In this document: in pieces, positions 1-9,535 of the stretch
How positions within the stretch are numbered: position 1 is the first letter of the stretch
Layout of the letters: each line of letters begins with the position of its first letter
Assembly (NCBI GenBank): GCA_022539475.1
Contig: VCMS01000169.1
Span: 239,279-303,278, forward strand
DNA length: 64,000 nucleotides
Direction of reading: 5' to 3'
DNA from: Gracilaria domingensis
Taxonomy: Eukaryota; Rhodophyta; Florideophyceae; Gracilariales; Gracilariaceae
Position numbers and translations under genes: made by a program
The notes under the pieces: generated by a model
Told to the model about the DNA's origin: nothing
Seen by the model: the letters and a program-made list of their open reading frames with translations, nothing else
Database searches by the model: none

Positions 1-419
1 ATCTTATTATCATTCAAAAGAGACCAAATCGTCACAAAATGAAATTCTTGTTTTGCTCGCATAGAGTAACACTAATTAGCTTCTACATGTTAAAGCAGAT
101 CAATGGCTCCCCCTCCCGGTGTCACTACGAAAGGGCATCCCGTTACACACTTTTGCTTCCTCTGAAGCCGTGCCACCCTCGACGTCGCTGCGCCGCTCGC
201 TGCATGAATCTTCGTACAAAACGCATGGATTTCCAACAAAGCCGTAGAAGTTGCATACATGTCTCTCACATAGATAACCAGAACTGGGTGTTAAATTATC
301 ATCGTTATTGGGGTCAATCTCAAGTTAACAGTACAAAGTTAAATGGGCACGTGACGCGACACAGACACACATAAGAGTAGTGCTGCTGAGCGACGCCCTC
401 CAAAGCAGGTTCCATACTC
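1..419. other. Window edge, no gene seen
   Basis: Only a short plus-strand frame (111 aa, no recognisable motif, biased towards Arg, His and Cys) crosses this stretch. It lies downstream of the M20 peptidase gene and probably holds that gene's 3' untranslated region. Confidence 0.4.
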
Positions 420-1988
420 TCAGGACAAGCCGAACCAAATGTCTTTGAGCCTGCCGAGCGTACCTTTCTTTGTTTGCCCGGCCGTGGTCTTGTCTTCTCT
501 GCTGCTGTGAATGCGGTTAATCTCCTCTAGCAAGACGAACAACACATGAACGCCATGAATGTAGTTCTTTCTACCAATCTTTTCATTCTCCGAATGAGCT
601 CCATCATCCGAGGACCCAAGAGGTAACAACATCGTCTCTGCGCCTAGAATCTTTTCCACCATGCTTGTGATTGGAATTGAGCCGCCCTCCCTTGTATAAT
701 CTGGGCGCACTCCATACACTTTCAAGAGCGCAGCCGCTCCTGCTTGATAAAGCGGGCACTTGGGATTGGCCAACCAAGGCTCCGAAGACGAACTTGTGAC
801 TCGCAATTCGTTGGGAGTATTCAATTCACGAAGTCGCTCTTGCAAGAGCTTCGTCACTTCTTCTTCTACAAGCTTCCCATCCTGCCCGGGCACAAGTCGA
901 ATAGAGAACTTCGCCGTTACGGCGCCTGGAATCACCGTTTTCATACCTTGCCCAGAATAGGCTCCCTCGATGCCATGAATTGACAAAGATGGATATCTCC
1001 ACCTGTTCATCAACACCTCGGATGGAGTATCTCCAACTAGGGATGGCACGTTTCCAGCCTCTTTCATGAAGTCTTCGCTGTCAAAGGTGATATTGCTGTA
1101 CAAATCTTCCTCTGTTTCTTCAAGTGGGGCGCAATCCTCTTTTCGACAACCAGGAATATCTACCAGTCCATGAACACCTCTCGAGACGGTGGACAAGAGT
1201 TGGATCAAATCCGTCATGGGCTCTGCAATGCAGCCTCCATAAACACCGGAATGAAGAGTTTGGGAACCGGCGCGCACTTCGCATTCAAATGTTGCGAGTC
1301 CTCGCAAGCCATAAGTGAGGCATGGCTTGGATGTTGTTAACCAATAGTTGTCGGTAATAACAACATAATCAACATCTTTCAAGAATCCACCATTCTTTGC
1401 TTCGCGATTCAACAAGTCTTCCAGACATTCGCTGTTAGATTCTTCCATTCCTTCCAGACACATCTTGATGTTGACCGGCAATTCCAGTTCCAGCTCTCGA
1501 TATATCTCAATTGCCCATAGCCAAGCCAGAATGGGGCCCTTGTCATCAGTACTGCCGCGTCCGTATAGCATCTCGTTCTTTTCCGTAAGCGTGAAAGGCT
1601 CTGATGACCAGCCATCAGCCTTGTCAGCAGGTTGCACATCGTAATGGCCATATACTAACACAGTGGGTTTCGATTTCTGCTTGTTTCCCGCTTCGAATTC
1701 AGCGAGGATGACTGGGGGAAGATCGAAGCGCTGACCATCATCTAGTTCTTGGAAGCCCACTAAGACCTTGTCCGATTTGCCGCCGAGGTCCTCGATCCAC
1801 TTGTCGAGTAGGTCTGCCATTTGAAAACAGGCATTTCGCTTCGAAAGCTCTGTGGAGACGGATGGAATTGCGACTGCCTCTGCAAGACGACTGACGTAGA
1901 CATCGGCGTTTGATGCGATAAGCTTACGAACGTCATTAAAAAGGTCTACGCTCTTCACCGAGTCCGTCTGTTCTGTGCTTTGAGTCAT
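420..1988 (-). CDS. M20-family metallodipeptidase (CNDP2/DUG1-like)
   Basis: A 522-aa intronless protein of the M20 family, closest in layout to cytosolic non-specific dipeptidases (CNDP2, yeast Dug1), which hydrolyse Cys-Gly and other dipeptides, for instance in glutathione turnover. The di-metal motifs are visible: VYGHYDVQPA (His115, Asp117), GRGSTDDKGP (bridging Asp near 148), EGMEESNS (catalytic and ligand Glu near 182-183), an Asp in VITDNYW, and a C-terminal DDGAHSENEK with the last His ligand. There is no signal peptide, so a cytosolic enzyme is expected. The length is slightly above the usual ~475 aa because of a short polar N-terminus and a basic C-terminal tail. The start is an ATG with no in-frame upstream alternative. 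The gene is divergent from the SAYSvFN gene, and the two share about 500 bp of upstream DNA. Family assignment is secure; exact substrate is not. Confidence 0.93.
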   Translation of the reverse strand: MTQSTEQTDSVKSVDLFNDVRKLIASNADVYVSRLAEAVAIPSVSTELSKRNACFQMADLLDKWIEDLGGKSDKVLVGFQELDDGQRFDLPPVILAEFEAGNKQKSKPTVLVYGHYDVQPADKADGWSSEPFTLTEKNEMLYGRGSTDDKGPILAWLWAIEIYRELELELPVNIKMCLEGMEESNSECLEDLLNREAKNGGFLKDVDYVVITDNYWLTTSKPCLTYGLRGLATFECEVRAGSQTLHSGVYGGCIAEPMTDLIQLLSTVSRGVHGLVDIPGCRKEDCAPLEETEEDLYSNITFDSEDFMKEAGNVPSLVGDTPSEVLMNRWRYPSLSIHGIEGAYSGQGMKTVIPGAVTAKFSIRLVPGQDGKLVEEEVTKLLQERLRELNTPNELRVTSSSSEPWLANPKCPLYQAGAAALLKVYGVRPDYTREGGSIPITSMVEKILGAETMLLPLGSSDDGAHSENEKIGRKNYIHGVHVLFVLLEEINRIHSSREDKTTAGQTKKGTLGRLKDIWFGLS

Positions 1989-2494
1989 GTTGAGATGACT
2001 TGCTTCGCTAGAAGCGATGACAGAGAAGGCGATATGTTATAGGGTTCACGCCAGGAGTACTTAGATACCTACGGTAGATGGCGTTGGGACTGAAGGCATT
2101 GGGCGGGAGAAGAGTCTGTTCCAGGGGCGCAGAAATCAGCAACAAGACAGCAGAGAAATCGATTGACGAAGCCAGAATAAGTGCAGGCAACCGGAACAAA
2201 ATGGATGCAAAATGGCTGCGTTCATGACGTCAATGACACTCGGAACCAAATATTTGAATTTCAGTTAAAGCTTTGACGAGGCGTGAGGGCTAATCATATG
2301 AGGCAGCAGCAATATTTGGTTTCTGCCGGAAGGGCACAACAATCTTCAAGACCATTTCATTTGATACCTTGTACCTTCGTACGGAAGCCAACTAAGCGCT
2401 CCGCAATCGCCCGAACTTTTTGGGTCCAAAGTGCATCGGAGGTAGGATAGGAAAGGTTTGCTTCTAAGTGCATTTCAGCGAAGACTGGGTCTCA
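1989..2494. promoter_or_regulatory. Shared divergent upstream region
   Basis: About 500 bp separate the divergent M20 peptidase and SAYSvFN genes and should contain both promoters. I see no clear TATA box of the TATAAAAG type found at the small Cys-rich genes further on. An ATG-less frame at 2008-2199 is not convincing as a gene. Confidence 0.4.
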
Positions 2495-2961
2495 ATGCGT
2501 TCCACTTCCCAATCAGCAAATCGAGACGAACAAGCGGTGGAAGATGATGAGCACGCACTGTCGTCTCCTACACTTCTCACATCCTTGCGTACGCACTGGC
2601 GTCGGGTCATCTTGATTTGCATATGGCTCGGAGGCGCCTACGTTGCATTCGGATTTGACGTCAGCGCATTGCAACTGTACGTCATACTCACCGTCTTCTA
2701 TCTCATCTTCACTAACTTGGGCGAACGACGAACCGGCCCATCGGCATATTCCGTGTTCAACCGCAATTGTGAGCCTATAATGGGTCAACTCAGCGCCGAA
2801 CAGTTTGATAACGAAGTGCGTCGCCGTGCAGTGTGCGTTAATCCCAGTCTACCCATCACATTCCAATTAATATGTACTGAACTAACCGCGCGTTTAGAAA
2901 TGATGATGATGTTTTATCCAACATAGCGACTTCAACACTACACAACCTCATCGCAGTGTGA
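2495..2961 (+). CDS. SAYSvFN-domain membrane protein, one intron
   Basis: A protein of about 133 aa after splicing. It has a hydrophobic segment (roughly ILICIWLGGAYVAFGF and following residues) and then the family signature SAYSVFN with NCEPIMGQLSAEQFDNEVRR, as in SAYSD1-like proteins. The first ATG in frame is at 2495; the frame also extends upstream to a GTG at 2468. The 3' end seems to be split by a 65-nt intron at 2833-2897: donor GTGCGT, branch-like ACTGAACTAAC and acceptor TTTAG. Splicing adds an acidic tail and ends at 2961. Without splicing the frame reads on to 2926 with a tail atypical of the family. The domain call is firm; the splice model is an inference. Confidence 0.8.
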
Positions 2962-3099
2962 CTCACACAGCAAATGTCGCACCAGATAGACATGACGAGC
3001 TCCTTCATTCGCTCCGTTCTCGGATACAAGCAGATAATCGTTCATCACGAAGGCGCTCATCGTTTGCGCCACTGCCTTCTCGACCGCGCAGACGCTAAC

Positions 3100-3961
3100 T
3101 TATAAAGTCGCCTTTCTTTCTCTTCCAGTGATTTCGTTAACGAACGGTAGAAGAAATTGCGAAACCGCACGTCTGGCCCCCGCATCACCTGGTACCAAAT
3201 GCCCCTTTTGATGCACATATTGACTTCTGTTACCGCTGTCAAACCTTTCGTACAGAGCTTCGCACGCCTTCGGTGGAACTATCTCATCTTGTTCACCCCA
3301 TACGTGCAAGCTGGGTACTTTGATCGATATTTCATAGAGCGGCTGGTGTAGTGTTGCGCGAGACGGAAATCCGGAGAACAGCAACGCGAATCTTAACGAG
3401 TCAAACACGGGTTGCTCACGCATAGCGCATATAAGCGACACCACAGTGGCTCCTTGCGAGAATCCAAGTAGGCCATCAATATGCTGCGGTGTATGTCAGA
3501 AAAACGAGTAATATGGGAGAACGTGGATGAAGCACACTTACGTTTTCTCTGAACACATCTTTCAGGTATGCGATTGTTTGATCAACCCCAACGTACACCG
3601 ATGCCTGTCGTTCGGCAACCCACCATGTACGCGGCGTTGGGTCAGGTGTTGCGGAGAACGCCTCGAATCGGATGGGTGCGGGACGCAGCACTGCGTAGTT
3701 GTTCTCACCGGCGGGATATGACAAGGGTGTCGTTGGTGGTGTGAGATGTTCCTCGAGGGCGAAAGGAGCATCGATGTAAACTAGTTCAGCTATGGGCGTA
3801 TCGCCGTATGACGGTGTAGAGGACCCGGATTCCACATCGGCCTGCAAGGCCGCTATCGGTCGCGTTAGTGATTTTCGGAGCGCGCCAGTTTTGCGGCGAA
3901 AGCTCAACGAGCTTTGGCAATACCCATGTAAACATGCTATTCGGAGAGGTCGGCCTGACAT
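3100..3961 (-). CDS. FSH-family serine hydrolase (alpha/beta hydrolase), one intron
   Basis: Two exons encode about 267 aa of the FSH1 / ovarian-cancer-2-like serine hydrolase family. Exon 1 (3961-3542) begins MSGRPLRIACLHGYCQS, the usual LHG oxyanion-region start. Exon 2 (3483-3100) holds the nucleophile elbow GFSQGA, then EQDEIVP with the likely catalytic Asp and KGHLVP with the catalytic His. The 58-nt intron (3484-3541) has donor GTAAGT, branch-like CTGAC and acceptor CGCAG in phase 0, so exons join exactly before HIDGLLGFSQGA. The natural substrate is unknown; related enzymes act on esters and thioesters. A hydrophilic insertion between the strand-1 region and the elbow makes it a little longer than yeast Fsh1. 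Confidence 0.9.
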
Positions 3962-4901
3962 TTTGTGCCGTACCGCAAGGAGAGTTTCCGCCAGGCGGAA
4001 TCTCGGTGAGCTTTTGCACCAGCTGTGTATGCAAAGGAGAAGTCACGGGGTCTCTCTAGGGGGCGTTGTGTGTGATAGTATGTACGATGTGAGTGAGGTC
4101 ATGCCCCCAATGGAGCACCTATTGCTGCTTGGCATCAACTGTTGAACAGCAAAAGTACGTGAATTGATCCTTCCCGATTTTGCAGTGCACCGAGTGCACC
4201 GCACTCTCAGCAAACGCGCGTGACTCACATGCGCCAGAGCCTCTGGCCCAGAGGGCTACGCATCATCCATTGTCATGCCAAACTTCCAAAGTCAAAGGCT
4301 CTTGTGGAGTTTGGGTGACGCGATCATCATAAAGATCTCTTCTACTGCACTCATCAATCATGTATGCTCATCGTGCCTCTCGCTACATTTGTCGCCGGAA
4401 AGCAACTCATCTGAGATGAGTCGCACCGCCAGCACCTGGCGCACACTGCCAATTACGCCCACCGCCACAATCATCACAACACCCACGAGCCAAACACGTC
4501 TTGTGTGGAGCGAGCTCTATAGTCTGCTCTTTCTTCTCGTCACGTTGCACGCGTCTCCGTCGTCGAGTGTGGCTGAGTGCGGCACTGGAGTGTTGTGCGT
4601 TGGGCGCCCGTCAATGCGGTTCTAAAGCACCACGGTGTTTGTAGTCATACGCAGTTCACAATCTTCTTTAGTCGTACCCATTCAACCTATCTACGTAAGC
4701 TCCAGGTCCACTCATACCCTAAATGGTCGCACTCCACCTTCGTCCGGTACAGTCTACCTCTGCCCTCCACTATGAACTTCCACCTGGGCTACATACCCTT
4801 CATTCACTCTCCGTCTCCGTCTTGCCTCTTGTGTTAAACCAGCTCCCAACATATGTCATTTCGATACTGTTGTGTTTCGTGGTTTCCACATTCTCTTTAA
4901 A
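3962..4901. other. Intergenic, no supported gene
   Basis: Overlapping short frames on both strands (the longest 117 aa) lack recognisable motifs and look like chance frames. A C/T-rich patch near 4690-4850 precedes the coiled-coil gene and could be part of its promoter or leader. Confidence 0.4.
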
Positions 4902-5417
4902 ATGTCCCACAAACTCGAACGCGAGTCGTTCTTTGGCACTTTCAAGTTTGCCCTGAAGGTCTTTGAGGACAAACGACGTTTCCTTGAGAATTTCGACAGC
5001 GAGCAAGTACGACGCAGTCAGCTATGTGAGGCTAGGGATGGGCTTCAAGCTATTTTACTAGAAGCCACATCAATGCATCGCATCTACAGCTGGTTAATTT
5101 CCGACGAAGCGGAACGGTTGGCCATCATCAGGAATGACCGGGAGCAAACGAATCTCCGACAGGCGAAGAAATGCGTTAATCGGTCAAAGAAAACTATCAA
5201 GCAGCTGAGAATGAAGGTTTTTCGTGCAGAAAGAGTGCTACACCAATTGCGGAAAGGCATAGAAGAAGTTGAAATTCTGCACGAGGAAGACTGTGCTAAT
5301 GTGTCCTTAAAACCTTCGCCTTCATGCGTTGAATTTCTCAGGCGGGATGGGTGGAGTGAAACGGGAGATGTATCTCCAGACTCGCCCCTTCTCAGGACGT
5401 ATGAAGGTATAAAGTAA
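4902..5417 (+). CDS. Hypothetical coiled-coil protein
   Basis: A 171-aa frame starting at ATG 4902 (MSHKLERESFF); an upstream in-frame GTG at 4872 is less likely. I do not recognise a family. The protein is strongly charged and helical: residues about 70-125 (EAERLAIIRNDREQTNLRQ and the KKTIKQLRMKVFRAERVLHQL region) have the spacing of a coiled coil, followed by a Ser/Pro-rich tail. There is no signal peptide or membrane segment. The opposite-strand frame over the same bases is low-complexity and is taken as a shadow. Coding is likely from length and composition alone. Confidence 0.5.
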   Translation: MSHKLERESFFGTFKFALKVFEDKRRFLENFDSEQVRRSQLCEARDGLQAILLEATSMHRIYSWLISDEAERLAIIRNDREQTNLRQAKKCVNRSKKTIKQLRMKVFRAERVLHQLRKGIEEVEILHEEDCANVSLKPSPSCVEFLRRDGWSETGDVSPDSPLLRTYEGIK

Positions 5418-6575
5418 GACTCAGCGAAAAGAAGTAGGTCTACGGCACCCGTTGAAGAGAGGGATAGAGTAAGAGCGAAGCCGTTATAAGTTTTGGCAGA
5501 CCGTCTGGGTAACTTTCTATGATGTAGATGAGGGCCTTTCTCGAATGTGCACAAGGTATTGTGGAGATGATCTCTTTCTCTTAACTGTTTGTCACACTCA
5601 TAATGACATGAAGGTTCACTTCAGTCTTTCCCTGTGCAAAAGATAGCTCTATTCCGGGGATTTTGTTTTGTTGCTTCACAGTATACGTCTAGTGTCAAAA
5701 CGAAGAGCACTGAGGTACAAAAATGTGTTCGTGGCTAGGGAAGGGCAGAGTTTTCTAGTGGAAGAGTGCATCTTGTAGCGGAAACGCTCTGTAGCGCTTA
5801 TCAGTCTCTCATGCAATAGAAGATAACGAGTCGTCGAGTAAAAGTTTCATTCGGCAAATATTCCAAACGTCTCACCTTTTCTCGTGTCACATTTGCCATT
5901 GGTCGGTACCTATGACCCATGTGAAGTAATTGCAATCTGCGGAAAGTTCTCTCTGTATTGTAAAACGCGTATGCTAGTTTCTCGTATGTGGGAAGTTCCG
6001 AAACGTCTGAAGGAAAAGGGCCACCAATACAAAAGGTTTATCTCGATCCATCGAACGTACTGTATCTACTAGTGTTTGCAAAAGTTGCCAACACCTTGGC
6101 CCTCCGTAGGATCAATCCGCAGCGCTCCACGCTTCTTGCGCTGAAGTCCTGCCTCCTACTGGAATATCAATGCAACCCACTGGGGATATCCTTAGTACCC
6201 TTCTCTCAGAGAGAGAGAACGTGGCAAGAGAGAGAACACTGTGTTTCGCTGTTCCGTAGAGCGCTCTGTTGTTGGATCACCGCCCCCGTATTCATGAGCT
6301 GAGAGTGGGCTTCGGGACGGCATGGCGTCATGAAACAATTCCCATATCTGCTTGATGGGCCAAAAATACCAAAGGAACACGCTACAGCATTGTTGCTCGA
6401 AGAGCCTTTAAGGTGTACAGCCCTTACCTTCACGTGAGAAATACATCACATCATCCCACATTCCCTAGTATTGACCTGAAGTGGGATAGGTACATAAATC
6501 GCTTCTTCAAGCATTCGTACCAGAAAGTCTGCAGACCTCCACATCCAGACGAACTTCTGCCGTAAAATTCGAATC
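5418..6575. other. Intergenic, no supported gene
   Basis: Only short overlapping frames (62-104 aa) without motifs are present. The last few hundred bases should include the promoter of the helicase-nuclease gene; no TATAAAAG-type box is obvious. Confidence 0.4.
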
Positions 6576-9293
6576 ATGGCTCCATCGCATCCCGTCCCTG
6601 TCACTTCCGACAGGTCTCAACCGCACGTCTTGACCGACGAGCAAAGAGCGATTGTCACTGCCGTAGCACAAAAAGGCCGTAACGCGATCGTAAATGCGGT
6701 GGCCGGATCTGGAAAGACGCGCACAGCGCTAGCCACTGCCCGACAATGGCTGAGTACTCGTCCGGCTTCTGCTAAGCCAACACAACAGGTGCTGCTCGTG
6801 GCCTACAACAAGCGCCTAGCGGAAGACATGTCCGCACAGTGTGAAGCGATGATGCCTAGTGCATTTCGACCTTTCACCCACGTGCGGACCATCCACAGCC
6901 TCGGACATCATTATTTCGGGGGGTATGGGCTAACCTCGGACCGCGAGCTTTCAAACTGGACAAGTGACCGGAAGCGGCCTAGGATTTCCCTTCCGGCCTT
7001 CGGGCTGGTCATTGTAGACGAAGCACAAGACCTGACGCCTGTGCTGTTTGAGTTTCTTCGACACTTCTTATCTCTACTCAGTTGTCGGCCGCAGCTACTG
7101 GTCCTCGGCGACCCTTTTCAACTGCTCTACCGTTTCAAAGGCGCCGATGAGGCATATATTCTTGAAGCGGATACCAACTTCAAGGATCTCGCAGCCAATG
7201 CGCCTTTCGAGCATTTCAGGCTGAGTATCTGTTTCCGGATCACGCATGAAATGGCTGCATGGATCAACGAGAATCTAAACCCAAACAACTTGCACCGCGC
7301 GCGCATGCCGTATCCAGGCTGGTTTGAGCAACACAAGAATAATATCGAGCAGTGGTGGGGAGAAGGCATCCGGGCAAACCCGAAGCGACCACCATCACCA
7401 GGGTCAGTAAGCTACTATAGACGCCCTCAGACGTCCCAAAGAGAAGCATTGGACCGCGTGGTCAACAAGGTTGAAACGGTCTTTCAGAACTACGGCACGG
7501 ATTCGTCGGCGCTGCTGTCCCCTTCTATCTCCTCCAACCCTTATAGCCCCGTCCGTCTCATAACGAATAAGCTGTATAGCGTAAAAGGAGTGGAACAGTC
7601 GTGGTTCATCGATGATAGCCGTAGAGCGGACGGTCCTCTGTCAGACGCTGTGCGCCGTAACAAACGCATCGCTAGCACTATACATAAGTTCAAGGGTCGC
7701 GAGAGTGACGCTATCGTCTTCCTTGGGTTTGATAGCTTCGCAGAGCACGTCGAAAAGGTCGACCCACGTAACGTGTTTAACATGTTCTATGTCGGCGCCA
7801 CTCGGGCACGAAAACAATTGCTCATTGTGCAATGGTCGGAGCAGGCATATGCTACCCATACGTCCCGTGTGAAGTACGTAGAAGACGAAGATTTTGTGCC
7901 TGCGCCCTGCCCAGTAACAAAGGCACTGGAATACAGCCCGTATATCAAGATGCTGTGCGAGGAGTCACCGGCATGTCTTGAAGCGAAAACGACGGAAACC
8001 ATCGATGCCGTCTTGCTCGGCCGTCAAGACTACTTAGTGAGCGGTGCACATACACCGCAACGGCTGAGTACGATGGAGAATGTCTCCGCCATCATTGAGC
8101 TGGGGGTGGAAGTGCAGCTCCAGCTGCTCCTTGACGACGGTAAGCTTGAAGTGCCACCAGAATGGGATGGTGATGAAGAAATGCCGCTCGATCTGCAGGT
8201 CTTTTTCACACACTTGAGGAGTCAAGCTGAAAAAGCGCGGTCTTATTCCTGGGCGAGTGTGCTGGAGATTGCGACGGCCTTTTTGACGAAGAGGGATCGG
8301 ATGTATTATCGCTGGAGACAGGTGCGCTACTTCGAACGTTGGCCGATCGTGATGAACTCAGTGAAGCTGAATGAAGTGGTTCGCAACTTGGTAATGTTGT
8401 TGGACGTCGTGTGCGGGGGAAAGGGTGCGGAGGCCATGAAAGGTGCGGACGAAGTGGAGGCAACAATAGTATACGCAGAGGTGTTGACGCGTTTGAAGGG
8501 GCTTCGGAATGATATGAGAATTTTGTTCCATGATGCGTTCCAGTTTGATATGGGATGCAATCCAGGTTTTGTGCAGCGATGTGCACCGAGCTTAATAGGC
8601 GAACCGGACATCATCGTTCTTTCTAAAGAGGAGGCGGAACGGCTGCGGAAATGGAGAGCGAAGAGAGAAAAGAAAGATGAGGATGGAAAATGTGATAACG
8701 ATGTTGATGACGGTAACGGAGATGGTGTTACACTTGTTGAAGTAAGTGTGGCGTCGAAGACGAGTCACGACCACTTGCTGCAGGTAGGATGTTACGGAGC
8801 CATGCAACGTGAAATGCGCATAGCGAAGAGAGCGCACCGGTTGAAGCTGTCGTCGAAGGTGGTTGAGGTGGATATTAAAATGCCCAAGATGTTTGTGGCA
8901 TATGCGAATATCGGCTTTCTGAAGGATGTTAAGCTGCACATGAACTCGTTTGAGTTCTTGCACCGCGTGGGCTGCCGTAAGATCAACGTTCCATTCGAAG
9001 CTCTCAGGATAGAGCGCCCTGATCGGAAGGAGAACGCAGAAGGGCATTTGCAGCAGGGGACCGATCGGTCGCAAGATGCAACGCACGCGCATGAGCTATC
9101 TCAGCGCGTGATGAATCTGTCGCAGGATATGCCGGACGCGGACAAGCTGTCTCAGCAGATGGTCAATCCATCGCAGGATATAGGTGCGGGCCCGTCTCAG
9201 CAGCCGGTCAATCTGTCCCAGCCTATGCCGGATACCAGCAGTCCATCTCAGCAGGTGATCAATGTGTCCCAGGAAATGCCCGACGCGTCATAG
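6576..9293 (+). CDS. UvrD-type SF1 helicase with RecB/Cas4-like nuclease region and SQ-repeat tail (paralogue 1)
   Basis: An intronless 905-aa protein. Helicase motifs: Walker A AVAGSGKTRT (about 41-50), motif Ia-like TIHSLGHHYF (105-114), Walker B VIVDEAQD (145-152), motif III GDPFQLLYRFKGAD (178-191), motif V STIHKFKGRESDAI (367-380) and motif VI FYVGATRARKQLL (404-416). These define a DNA-stimulated ATPase of the UvrD/Rep type. After an unassigned middle region there is a probable PD-(D/E)XK module: GEPD (675-678), a low-complexity acidic linker, TLVEVSVASKT (719-729) and LLQVGCYGAM (734-743), the last matching the QxxxY motif of RecB/Cas4 nucleases. The ExK lysine is replaced (EVS), so cleavage may be lost. 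The C-terminal ~90 aa carry four ~15-17-aa repeats rich in SQ pairs. A close paralogue lies 5 kb away on the other strand. Confidence 0.88.
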   Translation: MAPSHPVPVTSDRSQPHVLTDEQRAIVTAVAQKGRNAIVNAVAGSGKTRTALATARQWLSTRPASAKPTQQVLLVAYNKRLAEDMSAQCEAMMPSAFRPFTHVRTIHSLGHHYFGGYGLTSDRELSNWTSDRKRPRISLPAFGLVIVDEAQDLTPVLFEFLRHFLSLLSCRPQLLVLGDPFQLLYRFKGADEAYILEADTNFKDLAANAPFEHFRLSICFRITHEMAAWINENLNPNNLHRARMPYPGWFEQHKNNIEQWWGEGIRANPKRPPSPGSVSYYRRPQTSQREALDRVVNKVETVFQNYGTDSSALLSPSISSNPYSPVRLITNKLYSVKGVEQSWFIDDSRRADGPLSDAVRRNKRIASTIHKFKGRESDAIVFLGFDSFAEHVEKVDPRNVFNMFYVGATRARKQLLIVQWSEQAYATHTSRVKYVEDEDFVPAPCPVTKALEYSPYIKMLCEESPACLEAKTTETIDAVLLGRQDYLVSGAHTPQRLSTMENVSAIIELGVEVQLQLLLDDGKLEVPPEWDGDEEMPLDLQVFFTHLRSQAEKARSYSWASVLEIATAFLTKRDRMYYRWRQVRYFERWPIVMNSVKLNEVVRNLVMLLDVVCGGKGAEAMKGADEVEATIVYAEVLTRLKGLRNDMRILFHDAFQFDMGCNPGFVQRCAPSLIGEPDIIVLSKEEAERLRKWRAKREKKDEDGKCDNDVDDGNGDGVTLVEVSVASKTSHDHLLQVGCYGAMQREMRIAKRAHRLKLSSKVVEVDIKMPKMFVAYANIGFLKDVKLHMNSFEFLHRVGCRKINVPFEALRIERPDRKENAEGHLQQGTDRSQDATHAHELSQRVMNLSQDMPDADKLSQQMVNPSQDIGAGPSQQPVNLSQPMPDTSSPSQQVINVSQEMPDAS
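9085..9290 (+). repeat. Tandem repeat encoding the SQ-rich tail of helicase paralogue 1
   Basis: Four imperfect units of about 45-54 bp, each encoding an SQ pair, a short spacer and usually SQDMPDA or a variant. The repeats are in frame and end at the stop codon. Clusters of SQ are typical targets of ATM/ATR-type kinases; that role here is an inference. Confidence 0.75.
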
Positions 9294-9535
9294 GGGAAAA
9301 GCAGTTGGTTGGTAACGAATCCATAGTAGAAGCCTGTTGTTCAACTACACACCAGAGCCCACCGATTTCCCGAGTCGAAGAAGATCATATGCAACTATCC
9401 ACAAAGTCAACAATATCATAGGATGACCATCTTTGCTTCTTCCTGAAATTATTTCCTGCTCATATCCCTTCCAGGGATTGTGCGGTTCACGACATCGATG
9501 GTAATCACCCATAACGATCATCATCATGATTACCG

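Noticed and set aside
5084-5554. 156-aa minus frame opposite the coiled-coil gene
   Set aside because: Low-complexity Ser/Arg/Leu shadow of the plus-strand protein.
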